From: an uncultured Mycobacteriaceae bacterium
Lineage (GTDB): Bacteria; Actinomycetota; Actinomycetes; Mycobacteriales; Mycobacteriaceae
Reading direction: 5' to 3'
Length of the DNA stretch: 64,000 nucleotides
Assembly: GCA_902826815.1 (NCBI GenBank)
Contig: CADEGF010000022.1
Coordinates: forward strand, 29,561-93,560
The stretch's first letter is position 1; each line of letters opens with the position of its first letter. Under the pieces are notes generated by a model. That model did not search any database. It saw only the letters and a list, made by a program, of their open reading frames with translations, and was not told where the DNA came from. A program made the translations under genes and the position numbers. Shown here one piece after another: positions 17,199-26,060 of this stretch.

Positions 17199-18394
17199 TG
17201 GATTTCTCCCGGGTCGAGCTGTCCGACGAGGACGAGGCGTTCCTGCACGAGTCCCGCGAATATCTGCGCGAGCTGGTCACCGATGACGTTCTTCGGCGTG
17301 ACCGCGAGACCGGCGACAACTTCAACGAGGACGTGCATCTGGCACTCGGCGAAGCCGGATACCTGACGCGCGAATGGAAGCCGCAGTCCGAGGGCGGATT
17401 CAACCGGGTTCGGAACCGCATCTGGCAGCTGGAGAAGCGAAGGGCGCATGTGCCGTGGGTGACGTTCGGCACCACCGCGATGATCGCTCGTTCGGTCGAG
17501 AAGTTCGGCTCGCCGGAACTCAAGACCGAGGTGATGCCGAGGGTGTTCAACGGCCAGGTCCGGCTGTGCCTCGGCTACACCGAGCCCGACGGCGGTTCCG
17601 ATGTTGCCACGTGCAAGACCCGCGCGGTTCGCGACGGCGACTCCTGGGTCATCAACGGCTCCAAGATGTTCACCACCGGCGCGCACAACTGCCAGTACGT
17701 CTTCCTCATCACCAACACCGATCCGGATGCGCCGAAACACAAGAGCCTCACCATGTTCCTGGTTCCGCTCGCCTCGCCGGGCATCGAGATCCAGGGCATT
17801 CGCACCGTCGACGGTGACCGGACCAACATCGTCTACTACAGCGACGTCCGCGTCGACGACAAGTACCGCCTCGGCGAGGTGAACGACGGCTGGACGGTGG
17901 TCCGGGAACCGCTAAACGTCGAGCACGGCGCCGTGGAGGCCGCCCCCGACGGTCTGGCGGATGTGTCGATCATGATGCATCAGGCGGGCTTCATGGCCAC
18001 CGCCGCCGACAAGGCGGCCGCAAAGGTCGCCGAGGAAAGCCCCGACGGCCGCAGGCTCATCGACGACGGCTCGGTGGCATGGCGCCTCGGCCGCAGCATC
18101 GCCAAGATGGAGGCATCGCTCTCGGCGACAAGCATCTTCGGGCGGGTAGCGCTCGCGCAGACCATGCGCGACATCTCGCCGGACCTGATGGACATCCTCG
18201 GTACGGCCGCCGCGTTGCCGATCGGGGCCGACGGTGCCGCCGACGACGGTGCCGCCGAATACGTCTACCGCTTCGCGCCGCTCGTCGGTATCTACGGCGG
18301 GACGCTCGAGGTGTTCCGCAACATGATCGCCCAGTACGTACTGGGGCTCGGCAAGCCCAACTACTCACCCCCGGTACAGAAGAAGGCTTCGTGA
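17198..18394 (+). CDS. Acyl-CoA dehydrogenase family subunit (large partner), 398 aa
   Basis: Acyl-CoA dehydrogenase of normal length. LGYTEPDGGSDVATCKTRA is the FAD-binding beta-domain signature, WVINGSKMFTTGA follows, and YGGTLEVFRNMIAQYVLG is the C-terminal signature. The TAATG start couples it to the 348-residue partner. The pair probably forms one heterotetrameric enzyme for a bulky CoA ester. GTGA overlap leads into the extended SDR. Confidence 0.9.
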   Translation: MDFSRVELSDEDEAFLHESREYLRELVTDDVLRRDRETGDNFNEDVHLALGEAGYLTREWKPQSEGGFNRVRNRIWQLEKRRAHVPWVTFGTTAMIARSVEKFGSPELKTEVMPRVFNGQVRLCLGYTEPDGGSDVATCKTRAVRDGDSWVINGSKMFTTGAHNCQYVFLITNTDPDAPKHKSLTMFLVPLASPGIEIQGIRTVDGDRTNIVYYSDVRVDDKYRLGEVNDGWTVVREPLNVEHGAVEAAPDGLADVSIMMHQAGFMATAADKAAAKVAEESPDGRRLIDDGSVAWRLGRSIAKMEASLSATSIFGRVALAQTMRDISPDLMDILGTAAALPIGADGAADDGAAEYVYRFAPLVGIYGGTLEVFRNMIAQYVLGLGKPNYSPPVQKKAS

Positions 18395-19395
18395 CACCTG
18401 AACCGGCGCAGCGCCGCAAGGTCCTCGTGATGGGCGCAAGCGGTTTCGTCGGTTCACACGTCACCCGCAAGCTCGTCGAGCGGGGTGACGATGTCCGGGT
18501 GTATCTGCGAAAGTCCAGCAATACGGTCGCGATCGACGACCTCGACGTCGAACGCAGCTACGGCGATCTGCGCGATGTGGAAGCGATGCGCGCGGCAATG
18601 TCCGATCGCGACCTGGTGTTCTACTGCGTGGTGGATACCCGTTTCTACCTTCGTGATCCGTCGCCGCTGTTCGAGACAAACGTCGAGAGCCTGCGCCGTG
18701 CGTTGGACGTAGCGCTTGAGGCCGATTTGTTCCGGTTCGTGTTCTGCAGCACGATCGGCACCATCGCGATCGCCGACCGAGGCGAATCCGCAACGGAGGA
18801 CATGCCGTTCAACTGGGACGGTGTCGGCGGGCCATACATCGAGTCGCGCCGCCAGGCCGAGGACTTGGTGCTGGACTATGCGCGCAGCCGCGGCCTGCCT
18901 GCCGTGGCAATGTGCGTGTCCAATCCGTACGGTCCCCGCGATTGGCAGCCCAGCCAGGGGCAGATGATCAAGGCGGCCGCGCTTGGCAAAATACCGATGT
19001 ACGTCAAGGGTGTCTGCACCGAGGTCGTCGGCATCGAAGACGTGGCCGACGCGTTCCTGCTCGCAGGTGAACGCGGACGCATCGGCGAGCGCTACATCAT
19101 CTCCGAAACCTTCATGCCAATGCGCCAGATGCTCGAGACGGCGGCGACGGCGGTGGATGCGAAGCCGCCGCGCTTCGGTGTGCCGCTGGCGATGCTCTAC
19201 GCCGTCGGATGGGCCATGGGAGCGGCGAGCCGGGTGCTTCGGCGCGACATTTCGATGAACGTCACCGGGGTCCGGCTCCTGCACATGATGTCTGCCGCCG
19301 ACCACAGCAAGGCGACACGAGAGCTCGGATGGCAGCCCCGCCCGACCGCCGAGTCGATTCAGCGGGCGGCGCGCTTCTACGTCGAGCACGGGTGA
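18391..19395 (+). CDS. NAD-dependent epimerase/dehydratase (extended SDR), 334 aa
   Basis: Extended SDR. The nucleotide loop GASGFVG is near residues 15-21, and GDLRDVEAM and FCSTIGT are typical. The active-site region reads GGPYIESRRQAE, so the usual YxxxK has Arg in place of Lys, a substitution that needs checking. Relatives include 3-beta-hydroxysteroid dehydrogenases. C-terminal helices (AMLYAVGWAMGAASRVL) look membrane-associated. GTG 18391 overlaps the dehydrogenase stop. Confidence 0.82.
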   Translation: MTPEPAQRRKVLVMGASGFVGSHVTRKLVERGDDVRVYLRKSSNTVAIDDLDVERSYGDLRDVEAMRAAMSDRDLVFYCVVDTRFYLRDPSPLFETNVESLRRALDVALEADLFRFVFCSTIGTIAIADRGESATEDMPFNWDGVGGPYIESRRQAEDLVLDYARSRGLPAVAMCVSNPYGPRDWQPSQGQMIKAAALGKIPMYVKGVCTEVVGIEDVADAFLLAGERGRIGERYIISETFMPMRQMLETAATAVDAKPPRFGVPLAMLYAVGWAMGAASRVLRRDISMNVTGVRLLHMMSAADHSKATRELGWQPRPTAESIQRAARFYVEHG

Positions 19396-19403
19396 CCTGA
19401 AAC

Positions 19404-20450
19404 ATGAGTGCCACGACGGTTATCCAATGGGCGACTGGAACCACTGGAAGCCTGGCACTGCGCGCGGTGATCGCCGCGCCGGACCTCGACCTGGTGGGTG
19501 TACGCGTGTACGAGCCCGCGAAAGTCGGCAGGGACGCCGGTGAACTGGCAGGCGGCGCCCCGATCGGCGTTGCGGCAACGGATGACAGGGATGCGCTCCT
19601 TGCGCTGCGCGCCGACGTGGCGCTCTACATGGGCAGCGTGGAGAAACACCCGGACGAGTGTCTCGCCGACGTCGTCGCTCTGCTGACGTCCGGCACCGAC
19701 GTCATCACCACCGGCAGTTCGTTCATCGACACCTACGCCGTCGACCTGCAGTGGGGGCACGCCATCGAATCGGCATGCCGACAGGGCGCGAGTTCATTTC
19801 TCGGTGTTGGCCTGTTTCCCGGGTTCTGGGGCGAGGCCGTCGCGCCCGTACTGTCTCGGCTCTCCTTCGAGTGCCGCGAAATCGTCGTCCGCGAATCGCT
19901 TTCGTATGCAGGCTATCCCAGCCGGGAGATGATGGTCGACGTGATGGGCTACGGTCAGCCGCCCGATTCCGACGCCGCGTTGCTCAGCGACCCCGCAAGG
20001 GCCGGTGTCGCGTTCGTCGGCACGGCCAGCGTCATCGCCAAGGCGCTCGGCGCGCAGATCCTGTCTACCCAGCCGTTCCGGGAAACCGCCGTCACCGCTG
20101 CCGACCTCCACGTCGCATCCGGCGTCATCCCGGCAGGCACGGTCGGCGCGATGAAGCTGGGAGTGCGGGCCGACTGCGGCGCGTTCGCGATCGTCGTCGA
20201 ACACGTCACCTGGATGGGTCCCGACGTCGCGCCGGGTTGGTCGAGGGCCGAAGGCTACGAGATCGAATTCGACGGCGCACCGAGCCTGAGGTGCAGCCTC
20301 GTGCTCGGCACCCACGGCGAAGACCACACCGAAATGGGCTGCCTGGCAACGGCGATGCACGCCGTGCACGCCATCCCCGCCGTCCGGAGGGCGCCGCCCG
20401 GCGTGCTTGACCTCTCCGATGTGCCGGGCCTCGTTGGGAGCTTTGGATGA
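19404..20450 (+). CDS. DapB-like NAD(P)-dependent oxidoreductase, 348 aa
   Basis: Rossmann-fold protein of the dihydrodipicolinate-reductase N-terminal family: VIQWATGTTGSLALRAVI then LVGVRVYEPAKVGRDAGEL. It shares the whole layout with the 21559 protein (VIQW or VVQW start, glycine loop, VG.YxY..K.G.DAG). Such proteins are frequent in actinobacterial steroid and lipid clusters, but the reaction is unknown. The lysine pathway role is unlikely: the length is about 100 residues above DapB and the context is catabolic. Confidence 0.75.
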   Translation: MSATTVIQWATGTTGSLALRAVIAAPDLDLVGVRVYEPAKVGRDAGELAGGAPIGVAATDDRDALLALRADVALYMGSVEKHPDECLADVVALLTSGTDVITTGSSFIDTYAVDLQWGHAIESACRQGASSFLGVGLFPGFWGEAVAPVLSRLSFECREIVVRESLSYAGYPSREMMVDVMGYGQPPDSDAALLSDPARAGVAFVGTASVIAKALGAQILSTQPFRETAVTAADLHVASGVIPAGTVGAMKLGVRADCGAFAIVVEHVTWMGPDVAPGWSRAEGYEIEFDGAPSLRCSLVLGTHGEDHTEMGCLATAMHAVHAIPAVRRAPPGVLDLSDVPGLVGSFG

Positions 20451-21562
20451 GTGATGTGACACCGGCCCGGATCGGATTGCTCATCGACTACATCGACGAC
20501 GACGGCGGCTTCGACGCGAACATTCTGCCGTCACTGCAGCTGGTCGCCGACGAGTACGTCGAGCAGGGGATTCTCGAGCGCCCGGTGGAGTTCGTCGTGC
20601 GTGCGGTGCAGGGGCTGCCCAACGGCTCCTTCCGCGCGGTCAGGGACGCGTTCTTCGAACTGGTCGAACAGGATTCGCTCGTCATCTTCGGCCCGTGGGT
20701 CTCCGAGAACGGTGCCGCGCTTCGCAGGCACGTCGAGGACCTCGCGGAGGTCGCGTGCATCACCATGGGCGCGACCGAAACCATGCTCGGCGAATGGGTT
20801 TTCGGGCTGCCCGCCGGGTCGATGGAAGAAGAGCCGATCATCATGGCCACCGTGGCCGCGCTGGACGGCTGCCGCACCGTCGGGATCGCGTTCGAGGACT
20901 CGCTCATCGGCACCCAATACCTGCGCACCACCAGGGTGGCCTGTGACGACGCGGGCCTGCGCATCGTCGCCGAGGTGCCGATCCCGCAGGTGCAGTCCGA
21001 GAAGCAGACCGCGATGGCCACGCTGGCCGCGGACAAACCGGACGCCATCATGCACGTCGGGTTCGGCCTCGGCATTCCCGGTATGAACGACGCGCTGCGC
21101 GAGATCGGTTGGATGCCGCCGCGGTACACCACGACGGCGTTCGAGTTCGCGTCCACCAGCCCGTGGTGGCGCGAACAGCTCGCCGGCTGGATCGGGCTGG
21201 ACCAATACGACGAGCGGAACCTGACCGGGCAGCGGTTCCTTGACCGGTTCGAAGCCCGGCACGGCAGGCGGCCGGAGTACTTCTTCCCGGTGTACTGCTA
21301 TGACGTCGGCCGCCTGATGATGACCGCATTGGCCAATGCCCGCCCGTTGACGGGCGTCGGGGTCAAGGAGGCGCTGGAGAAGATCAAGATGCTGCCCGCC
21401 GCGACGGGCGCACCGGGGACGCGCCTTCGGTTCGGCAAGTTCATCCGTCACGGCTGGATGGGCAGCGAGTTCCTGGTGGCCCGCCGCGTGCTGCCCGACG
21501 CCAGCGGCATCGTCCTGCACGGCACCATCGAAGGCCTGCTCGAACCGCCTGCGCTGTCATGA
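20447..21562 (+). CDS. Periplasmic-binding-protein-like domain without signal peptide, 371 aa
   Basis: Type 1 periplasmic binding fold of the amino-acid/amide receptor group (Leu/Ile/Val-binding or AmiC-like): IGLLIDYIDDDGGFDANILPSLQL, VIFGPWVSENGAAL, VGIAFEDSLIGTQYLR and YCYDVGRLMMTAL. Unlike transport receptors it begins directly with the first beta-strand: no signal peptide or lipobox is visible, and no ABC permease lies nearby. It is coupled by ATGA overlaps to DapB-like genes on both sides, which suggests a cytosolic sensor or carrier working with them. Function unknown. Confidence 0.75.
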   Translation: MSDVTPARIGLLIDYIDDDGGFDANILPSLQLVADEYVEQGILERPVEFVVRAVQGLPNGSFRAVRDAFFELVEQDSLVIFGPWVSENGAALRRHVEDLAEVACITMGATETMLGEWVFGLPAGSMEEEPIIMATVAALDGCRTVGIAFEDSLIGTQYLRTTRVACDDAGLRIVAEVPIPQVQSEKQTAMATLAADKPDAIMHVGFGLGIPGMNDALREIGWMPPRYTTTAFEFASTSPWWREQLAGWIGLDQYDERNLTGQRFLDRFEARHGRRPEYFFPVYCYDVGRLMMTALANARPLTGVGVKEALEKIKMLPAATGAPGTRLRFGKFIRHGWMGSEFLVARRVLPDASGIVLHGTIEGLLEPPALS

Positions 21563-22614
21563 CGACTCGCGTCGTTCAGTGGGTCACCGGCGCGGTGGGA
21601 ACGGCGCAACTGCGGGAAGTCATCGACAACCCGGATCTCGAACTCGTCGGCCTCTACGTGTACAGCCCGGGCAAGGCCGGCGTCGACGCGGGCGCCCTCG
21701 TCGGCCGCGGGCCGACCGGGGTGCTCGCCACCAACGATGCATCGGCGATCCTCGGTCTGGACGCCGACGTGGTTCTGCATGCCGCCAGTAAAGCGTTCGG
21801 AGACAACACGAATACCGAGGACATCGTCGCACTCCTCGAATCCGGCAAGAGTGTGATCACGACGACGTCGTACACCCACCTGCCGACCTACGGCGCCGAT
21901 GTCGACGAGCGGATCAATCTCGCGTGTGCGCAGGGCGGAACGCGGTTTCACGCAGCGGGGGAGCATCCCGGCTTCATGTTCGAGCGGCTCGCGACGTCGG
22001 TCACCGCACTGTCGCAACGTGTCGACAAGATCACCGTTGCCGAGTACGTGGATTGTCGAGCGGTGACGGCTCGCGAGATGCTCGTCGACCTGATGGGGAT
22101 GGGTAAACGCCCCGACGAGATCACCGTCGACTCAGCGATGTTCCGGGCGATCTCATCACAGTACGAGCAGTCGCTGGCGGCCACCGCGGATGTCCTCGGG
22201 CTGCGCATCGACGACATACGGCGTGAGATCCGGACGGCGACGGTTCCTCACGACGTCGAGGTGTCCTGCGGCACCTTGCCCGCGGGCTCGGTTGTCGGAC
22301 AGATCCTTTCGTGGACGGCCTACCGGGCTGATCAGCCGGTTCTGGTGGCGGAGGAGTACTGGACGGCCACCCCGGACATTCCGGAGTGGGACATGGCGCT
22401 CGACGGCGAGTTCCTCGTCAGGGTTGTCGTCGACGGCGTTCCGCCGCTGCGAGTGGAGCTCACCATCGGCAACGACCCCGTCGATCTTCCCGGCGTCGCG
22501 GGCGGTCAGGTCGCGGTCGCGATGACGGCCGTGCGCGCCATCCCGTATGTGCTCGCGGCACCGCCCGGCGTCGTCATCCCACCGGTGTTCGGTGCTTATC
22601 GATGGCCGGTCTAG
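21559..22614 (+). CDS. DapB-like NAD(P)-dependent oxidoreductase, 351 aa
   Basis: Second member of the pair: VVQWVTGAVGTAQLREVI and LVGLYVYSPGKAGVDAGAL mirror the 19404 protein. The C-terminal PYVLAAPPGVVIPPVFGAYR is typical of mycobacterial relatives. Two related oxidoreductases around a receptor-like gene may form a complex or act on successive intermediates. Last gene of the 11654 operon; its stop faces the lipid-transfer thiolase with four bases between. Confidence 0.75.
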   Translation: MTTRVVQWVTGAVGTAQLREVIDNPDLELVGLYVYSPGKAGVDAGALVGRGPTGVLATNDASAILGLDADVVLHAASKAFGDNTNTEDIVALLESGKSVITTTSYTHLPTYGADVDERINLACAQGGTRFHAAGEHPGFMFERLATSVTALSQRVDKITVAEYVDCRAVTAREMLVDLMGMGKRPDEITVDSAMFRAISSQYEQSLAATADVLGLRIDDIRREIRTATVPHDVEVSCGTLPAGSVVGQILSWTAYRADQPVLVAEEYWTATPDIPEWDMALDGEFLVRVVVDGVPPLRVELTIGNDPVDLPGVAGGQVAVAMTAVRAIPYVLAAPPGVVIPPVFGAYRWPV

Positions 22615-22618
22615 CGCA

Positions 22619-23764
22619 CTACAGCGTCACAATCGTCGCGGCAGCGGTGCCTGGCGCACCGTAGAGCTGGGCGAACCCGACGCGCGGCTCGCCTGCCACC
22701 TGCCGATCGGCCGCCTCACCGCGCAATTGCCGCACAAGCTCGTGGATCTGGCGCAGTCCCGATGCGCCGATGGGCTCGCCGTTGGCGATCAATCCGCCAT
22801 CGGTGTTGACCGGCATCGGGCCGCCGATCTCGGTGGCGCCGTCGGCCAGCAGCTTCTCCTGGTCGCCGTGCGCGCAGAAGCCGCACTCGGCCATGTGGAT
22901 GACCTCGGCGCCCGCGTCGGTGTCCTGCAGCTGGATCACGTCGACGTCATCCGGTGCCACACCGGCCTTTTCGAAGGCGGCCTTGGCGGCATAGACCGTC
23001 GGCGCGACGTCTTCGTCGACGGGCGCGAACGTCGTGTTCACCTCATAGGCACCGTATTTGCGGGTGCGCACCTCGACCGCGCGCAGATAGACCGGTTTCG
23101 ACGTGTAGCGGTGTGCGATGTCGGCGCGGCACATCACCACCGCGGCGGCGCCCTCGTCGGGCGCGCAGAACATGTACTGGGTGAGTGGGTAGTTGAGCAT
23201 CGCCGAGTTGAGGATGTCCTCCTCGGCGATCGGCTTGCGGCGGAACGCATTCGGGTTCAGCGCGCCGTTGCGGAAGTTCTTGGCGGCCACCTTGGCCAGC
23301 GTCGCCTGGGAGATGCCGTGGTCGTGCAGGTAGCGGTTTGCCTTCATGCCGAAGAACTGGGTGGTGAGGTACTGACCGTTTTCGGCATACCAGCTGGGCA
23401 TGCCGACGAGCGCCGGGTCCTCGGTGAACGCGCCGCGCGGATGTTTGTCCAGCCCGACCGCGATGCCGATGTCGTAGTCGCCGAGCCGGATGCCGTCCGC
23501 GCACGCCTTCGCCGCGCTCGCAGCGGTGGCGCAGGCGTTGAACACATTGGTGAACGGGATGCCCGAGAGCCCGACCATGCCGACGATGGCGTCAGGGTTG
23601 GCCACGGTCCAGCTTCCGCCGGTGGCGAACTGCACGTCGCGCCATTCCACGCCCGCGTCGGCGACCGCGGCGAAGATGGCGTCGACGCCCATCTCCATCG
23701 CGGATTTGCCTTCGAACCGGCCGAACGGATGCAGCCCCACGCCGATGATGGCGACGTCATTCAT
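22619..23764 (-). CDS. Lipid-transfer/SCP-x-type thiolase homologue (possible retro-aldolase), 381 aa
   Basis: Thiolase superfamily, SCP-x/Ltp branch. NACATAASA keeps a cysteine at the nucleophile position, but the later histidine motif reads GEPIGASG instead of GHPxGxTG, and the C-terminal CxG is YGAPG. Members with these changes include Ltp2-like aldolases that shorten steroid side chains without CoA thiolysis. Those usually need a DUF35 partner, and I see none beside it. ATG 23764 lies about 11 bases after the predicted transcript start from operator copy 5. Confidence 0.82.
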   Translation of the reverse strand: MNDVAIIGVGLHPFGRFEGKSAMEMGVDAIFAAVADAGVEWRDVQFATGGSWTVANPDAIVGMVGLSGIPFTNVFNACATAASAAKACADGIRLGDYDIGIAVGLDKHPRGAFTEDPALVGMPSWYAENGQYLTTQFFGMKANRYLHDHGISQATLAKVAAKNFRNGALNPNAFRRKPIAEEDILNSAMLNYPLTQYMFCAPDEGAAAVVMCRADIAHRYTSKPVYLRAVEVRTRKYGAYEVNTTFAPVDEDVAPTVYAAKAAFEKAGVAPDDVDVIQLQDTDAGAEVIHMAECGFCAHGDQEKLLADGATEIGGPMPVNTDGGLIANGEPIGASGLRQIHELVRQLRGEAADRQVAGEPRVGFAQLYGAPGTAAATIVTL

Positions 23765-23780
23765 GGGCCGAGTGTATCGC

Positions 23781-23799
23781 AACTGTAACTCTTACAGTA
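23781..23799. promoter_or_regulatory. Candidate TetR operator copy 5 (perfect 17-base core)
   Basis: ACTGTAA, three bases, TTACAGT: perfect arms at 23782-23798. It sits between the divergent thiolase homologue (start 23764) and the molybdopterin oxidoreductase (start 23811). TACAGT appears as a possible -10 on both strands, so one bound repressor would close both promoters. Confidence 0.72.
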
Positions 23800-23810
23800 T
23801 CGTAGTCCAG

Positions 23811-25970
23811 GTGGCGTCGGTGACCGAGCACACGACGTTCTGCCGGATCTGCGAGCCGTTGTGCGGCATGATCGCGACCGTCGAGGACGGCACGCTGACA
23901 TCGCTGCGCCCGGATAAGGACCACCCGCTGTCGTCGGGTTTCGCGTGTCAGAAGGGCATCGCGTTCACCGAGGTCGTCAATGATCCCGACCGCGTCACCA
24001 CGCCGCTGCGCCGCGGACCGGATGGCTTCACCGAAGTCAGCTGGGACGAGGCGCTGACCGATATCGCCGAGCGGCTCAAGGGCATCCTGCGCCGCGGCGG
24101 CTCAGGCGCGGTCGGCTGGTACATGGGCAATCCCGGCGCGTTCAGCTACGCGCATACGTTCGCGGCGTTGATGTTCATCAAGGGGCTCGGGCGCCGCAGC
24201 CACTACTTCACCGCGTCGTCGCAGGACACCAACAGCAGGCTGATCGCCAGCCAGCTGCTCTATGGAGTGCCGACGTCGGTTCCGATACCGGATATGACGC
24301 GCACCGACCTCCTGGTGATGATGGGCGCCAACCCCGTTGTCTCGCACGGGAGTTTCCTCACGGTGCCGAGGATCAAGGACCACATGCATGACATCGTCAA
24401 GCGTGGTGGGCGCGTGGTGGTGGTCGATCCGCGCCGAACCGAGACGGCCGCCGCATTCGAATGGCTCGGTATCGTCCCCGACACCGACGCGCTCTTCCTG
24501 CTGTCGCTGCTGCAGGTGATGTTCGACGACGACCTCGTCGACGCCGCCCGGATCGGCGAGCAGGCCGACGGGATCGATTGGCTGCGGAACCTGTGCCTGC
24601 CGTTCACCCCCGAGGCGACTTCCGAGCAGACCGGCATCGAGCCCGACAGTGTCCGCTCGCTCGCGCGCGCCCTCGTCGGCACGCAACGGGCCGCCGTCTA
24701 CGGCAGGCTGGGCACCTGCGTCGGCCGGTACGGCACCCTGACCGCGTACCTGATCGACGCGGTGAACCTCGTTGCGGGGAATCTCGATGCGCCAGGCGGC
24801 TCGGTGTTCGGCCTGTTGCACACGGTGGGCCAGCGATGGCAGAACACCGCGATGGGGGTTGCGCTGAGGCGTATGTACCGGCGCAGGACGCGCGTCGGTG
24901 GAATCCCGAACGCCATCGGTTCCGAGCCTGCCGCTCTGATGGCCAAGGAAATCACCACGCCAGGCGATCGCCAGATCAAGGCCATGTTCGTCTCGGCGGG
25001 CAACCCGGTCCTCTCGGTGCCCAACGGCAACGAGCTGGAGGTGGCGTTCGAGACGTTGGACCTGTCGGTGGCGCTCGATCTCTATGTCACCGAGACGACG
25101 TCCCGGTGCGACTACATCCTGCCCGTCACCACGATGTACGAGCGCGACGACTTCCCGTATACGTTCCAGGCGTTTCAGGCCACGCCGTTTCGGCAGGCGA
25201 CCGAGGCCGTCGTCGCACCGATCGGTGAGTCACGGACCGAGTGGGACATCATCGATGATCTATCGGGCCGGCTGGGCGGAGTGCAGGGTGCGGCACGAGA
25301 GGCCTTGGGTGTCTTCGGGTTGACGCTCAAGCCGCAGTTCATCGTCGACGGGCTGATCCGGATGTCGCAGGGCGGCGACCGATTCGGCCTTCGCCGTGGC
25401 GGGTTGTCGCTTCGCAGGCTCGTCGAGCAGCACCCGCACGGCGTTGTCGTCGCACCACACATTCGCACCGGCGTATTGCCAGATGCGGTGGCGTACGTGT
25501 CGCGCCGCATGAAGTTGGTACACGCCGACATTGCCTGCGAGGTCGACAAGCTCACCCGCGGCGGGCATCCCGACGGCTACCCGCTGCGCATGATCGGTAT
25601 GCGGGAACCGCGCTCGGAGAACTCGTGGATGCACAACTCGCCGCTGCTGATGCGCGGTGAGCGAACCCAGCGCGCGCTGATCCATGTCGACGATGCGGCC
25701 GACCTTCACATCTCCGACGGCGACATGGTGCGGGTGTCGTCGCCGTACGGGGAGATCACCGTCGGTGTCACGGCAACGAAGGACCTGATGGCAGGGGTGA
25801 TCGCGGTGCCGCACGGCTGGGGTCACAAAGGCACGGGCACCTGGCGGGTGGCGAACAAGGCGGGCGGCGCCAACGTCAACCAATTGACGTCGAGCGACCC
25901 TGCCGACGTCGAATCCCTGTCCGGGATGGCGTGGCTGACGGGCGTCCCGGTCCGCGTCGAACGCGTCTAG
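23811..25970 (+). CDS. Molybdopterin oxidoreductase (DMSO reductase family) with [4Fe-4S], 719 aa
   Basis: Bis-MGD enzyme. Cys11, Cys14, Cys18 and Cys46 (CRICEPLC and FACQKG) form the N-terminal [4Fe-4S] site. GANPVVSHGS, VDPRRTETA and the C-terminal HGWGHKGTG are cofactor-binding segments. No twin-arginine signal is visible, so it is cytosolic. No electron-transfer partner gene is adjacent. Substrate unknown; formate-dehydrogenase-like annotation would be a default, but its operator and position tie it to the catabolic cluster. GTG 23811 is chosen; GTG 23820 is possible. Confidence 0.85.
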   Translation: MASVTEHTTFCRICEPLCGMIATVEDGTLTSLRPDKDHPLSSGFACQKGIAFTEVVNDPDRVTTPLRRGPDGFTEVSWDEALTDIAERLKGILRRGGSGAVGWYMGNPGAFSYAHTFAALMFIKGLGRRSHYFTASSQDTNSRLIASQLLYGVPTSVPIPDMTRTDLLVMMGANPVVSHGSFLTVPRIKDHMHDIVKRGGRVVVVDPRRTETAAAFEWLGIVPDTDALFLLSLLQVMFDDDLVDAARIGEQADGIDWLRNLCLPFTPEATSEQTGIEPDSVRSLARALVGTQRAAVYGRLGTCVGRYGTLTAYLIDAVNLVAGNLDAPGGSVFGLLHTVGQRWQNTAMGVALRRMYRRRTRVGGIPNAIGSEPAALMAKEITTPGDRQIKAMFVSAGNPVLSVPNGNELEVAFETLDLSVALDLYVTETTSRCDYILPVTTMYERDDFPYTFQAFQATPFRQATEAVVAPIGESRTEWDIIDDLSGRLGGVQGAAREALGVFGLTLKPQFIVDGLIRMSQGGDRFGLRRGGLSLRRLVEQHPHGVVVAPHIRTGVLPDAVAYVSRRMKLVHADIACEVDKLTRGGHPDGYPLRMIGMREPRSENSWMHNSPLLMRGERTQRALIHVDDAADLHISDGDMVRVSSPYGEITVGVTATKDLMAGVIAVPHGWGHKGTGTWRVANKAGGANVNQLTSSDPADVESLSGMAWLTGVPVRVERV

Positions 25971-25972
25971 TT

Positions 25973-26035
25973 CCGCGAAACGACATTCCAGCACCCATGC
26001 ACTCGGACTTTCGGTGCTGGAATATCGTTTCGCGG
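25973..26035. terminator. Long hairpin between convergent genes (bidirectional terminator)
   Basis: Arms 25973-25995 and 26013-26035 are 23 bases each with one mismatch (starting CCGCGAAACGA, ending TCGTTTCGCGG), loop 17 bases. It begins two bases after the oxidoreductase stop and ends 26 bases before the CoA-transferase stop, so it can serve both strands. No T-run, as is usual in mycobacteria. Confidence 0.75.
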
Positions 26036-26060
26036 GGATGTGAGGGTGCGGGAAAAGGAG

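Noticed and set aside
21559-22614. Lysine biosynthesis genes (dapA/dapB) suggested by the aldolase and DapB-like folds
   Set aside because: Lengths, duplicated DapB-like genes and the catabolic operon context do not fit lysine synthesis.
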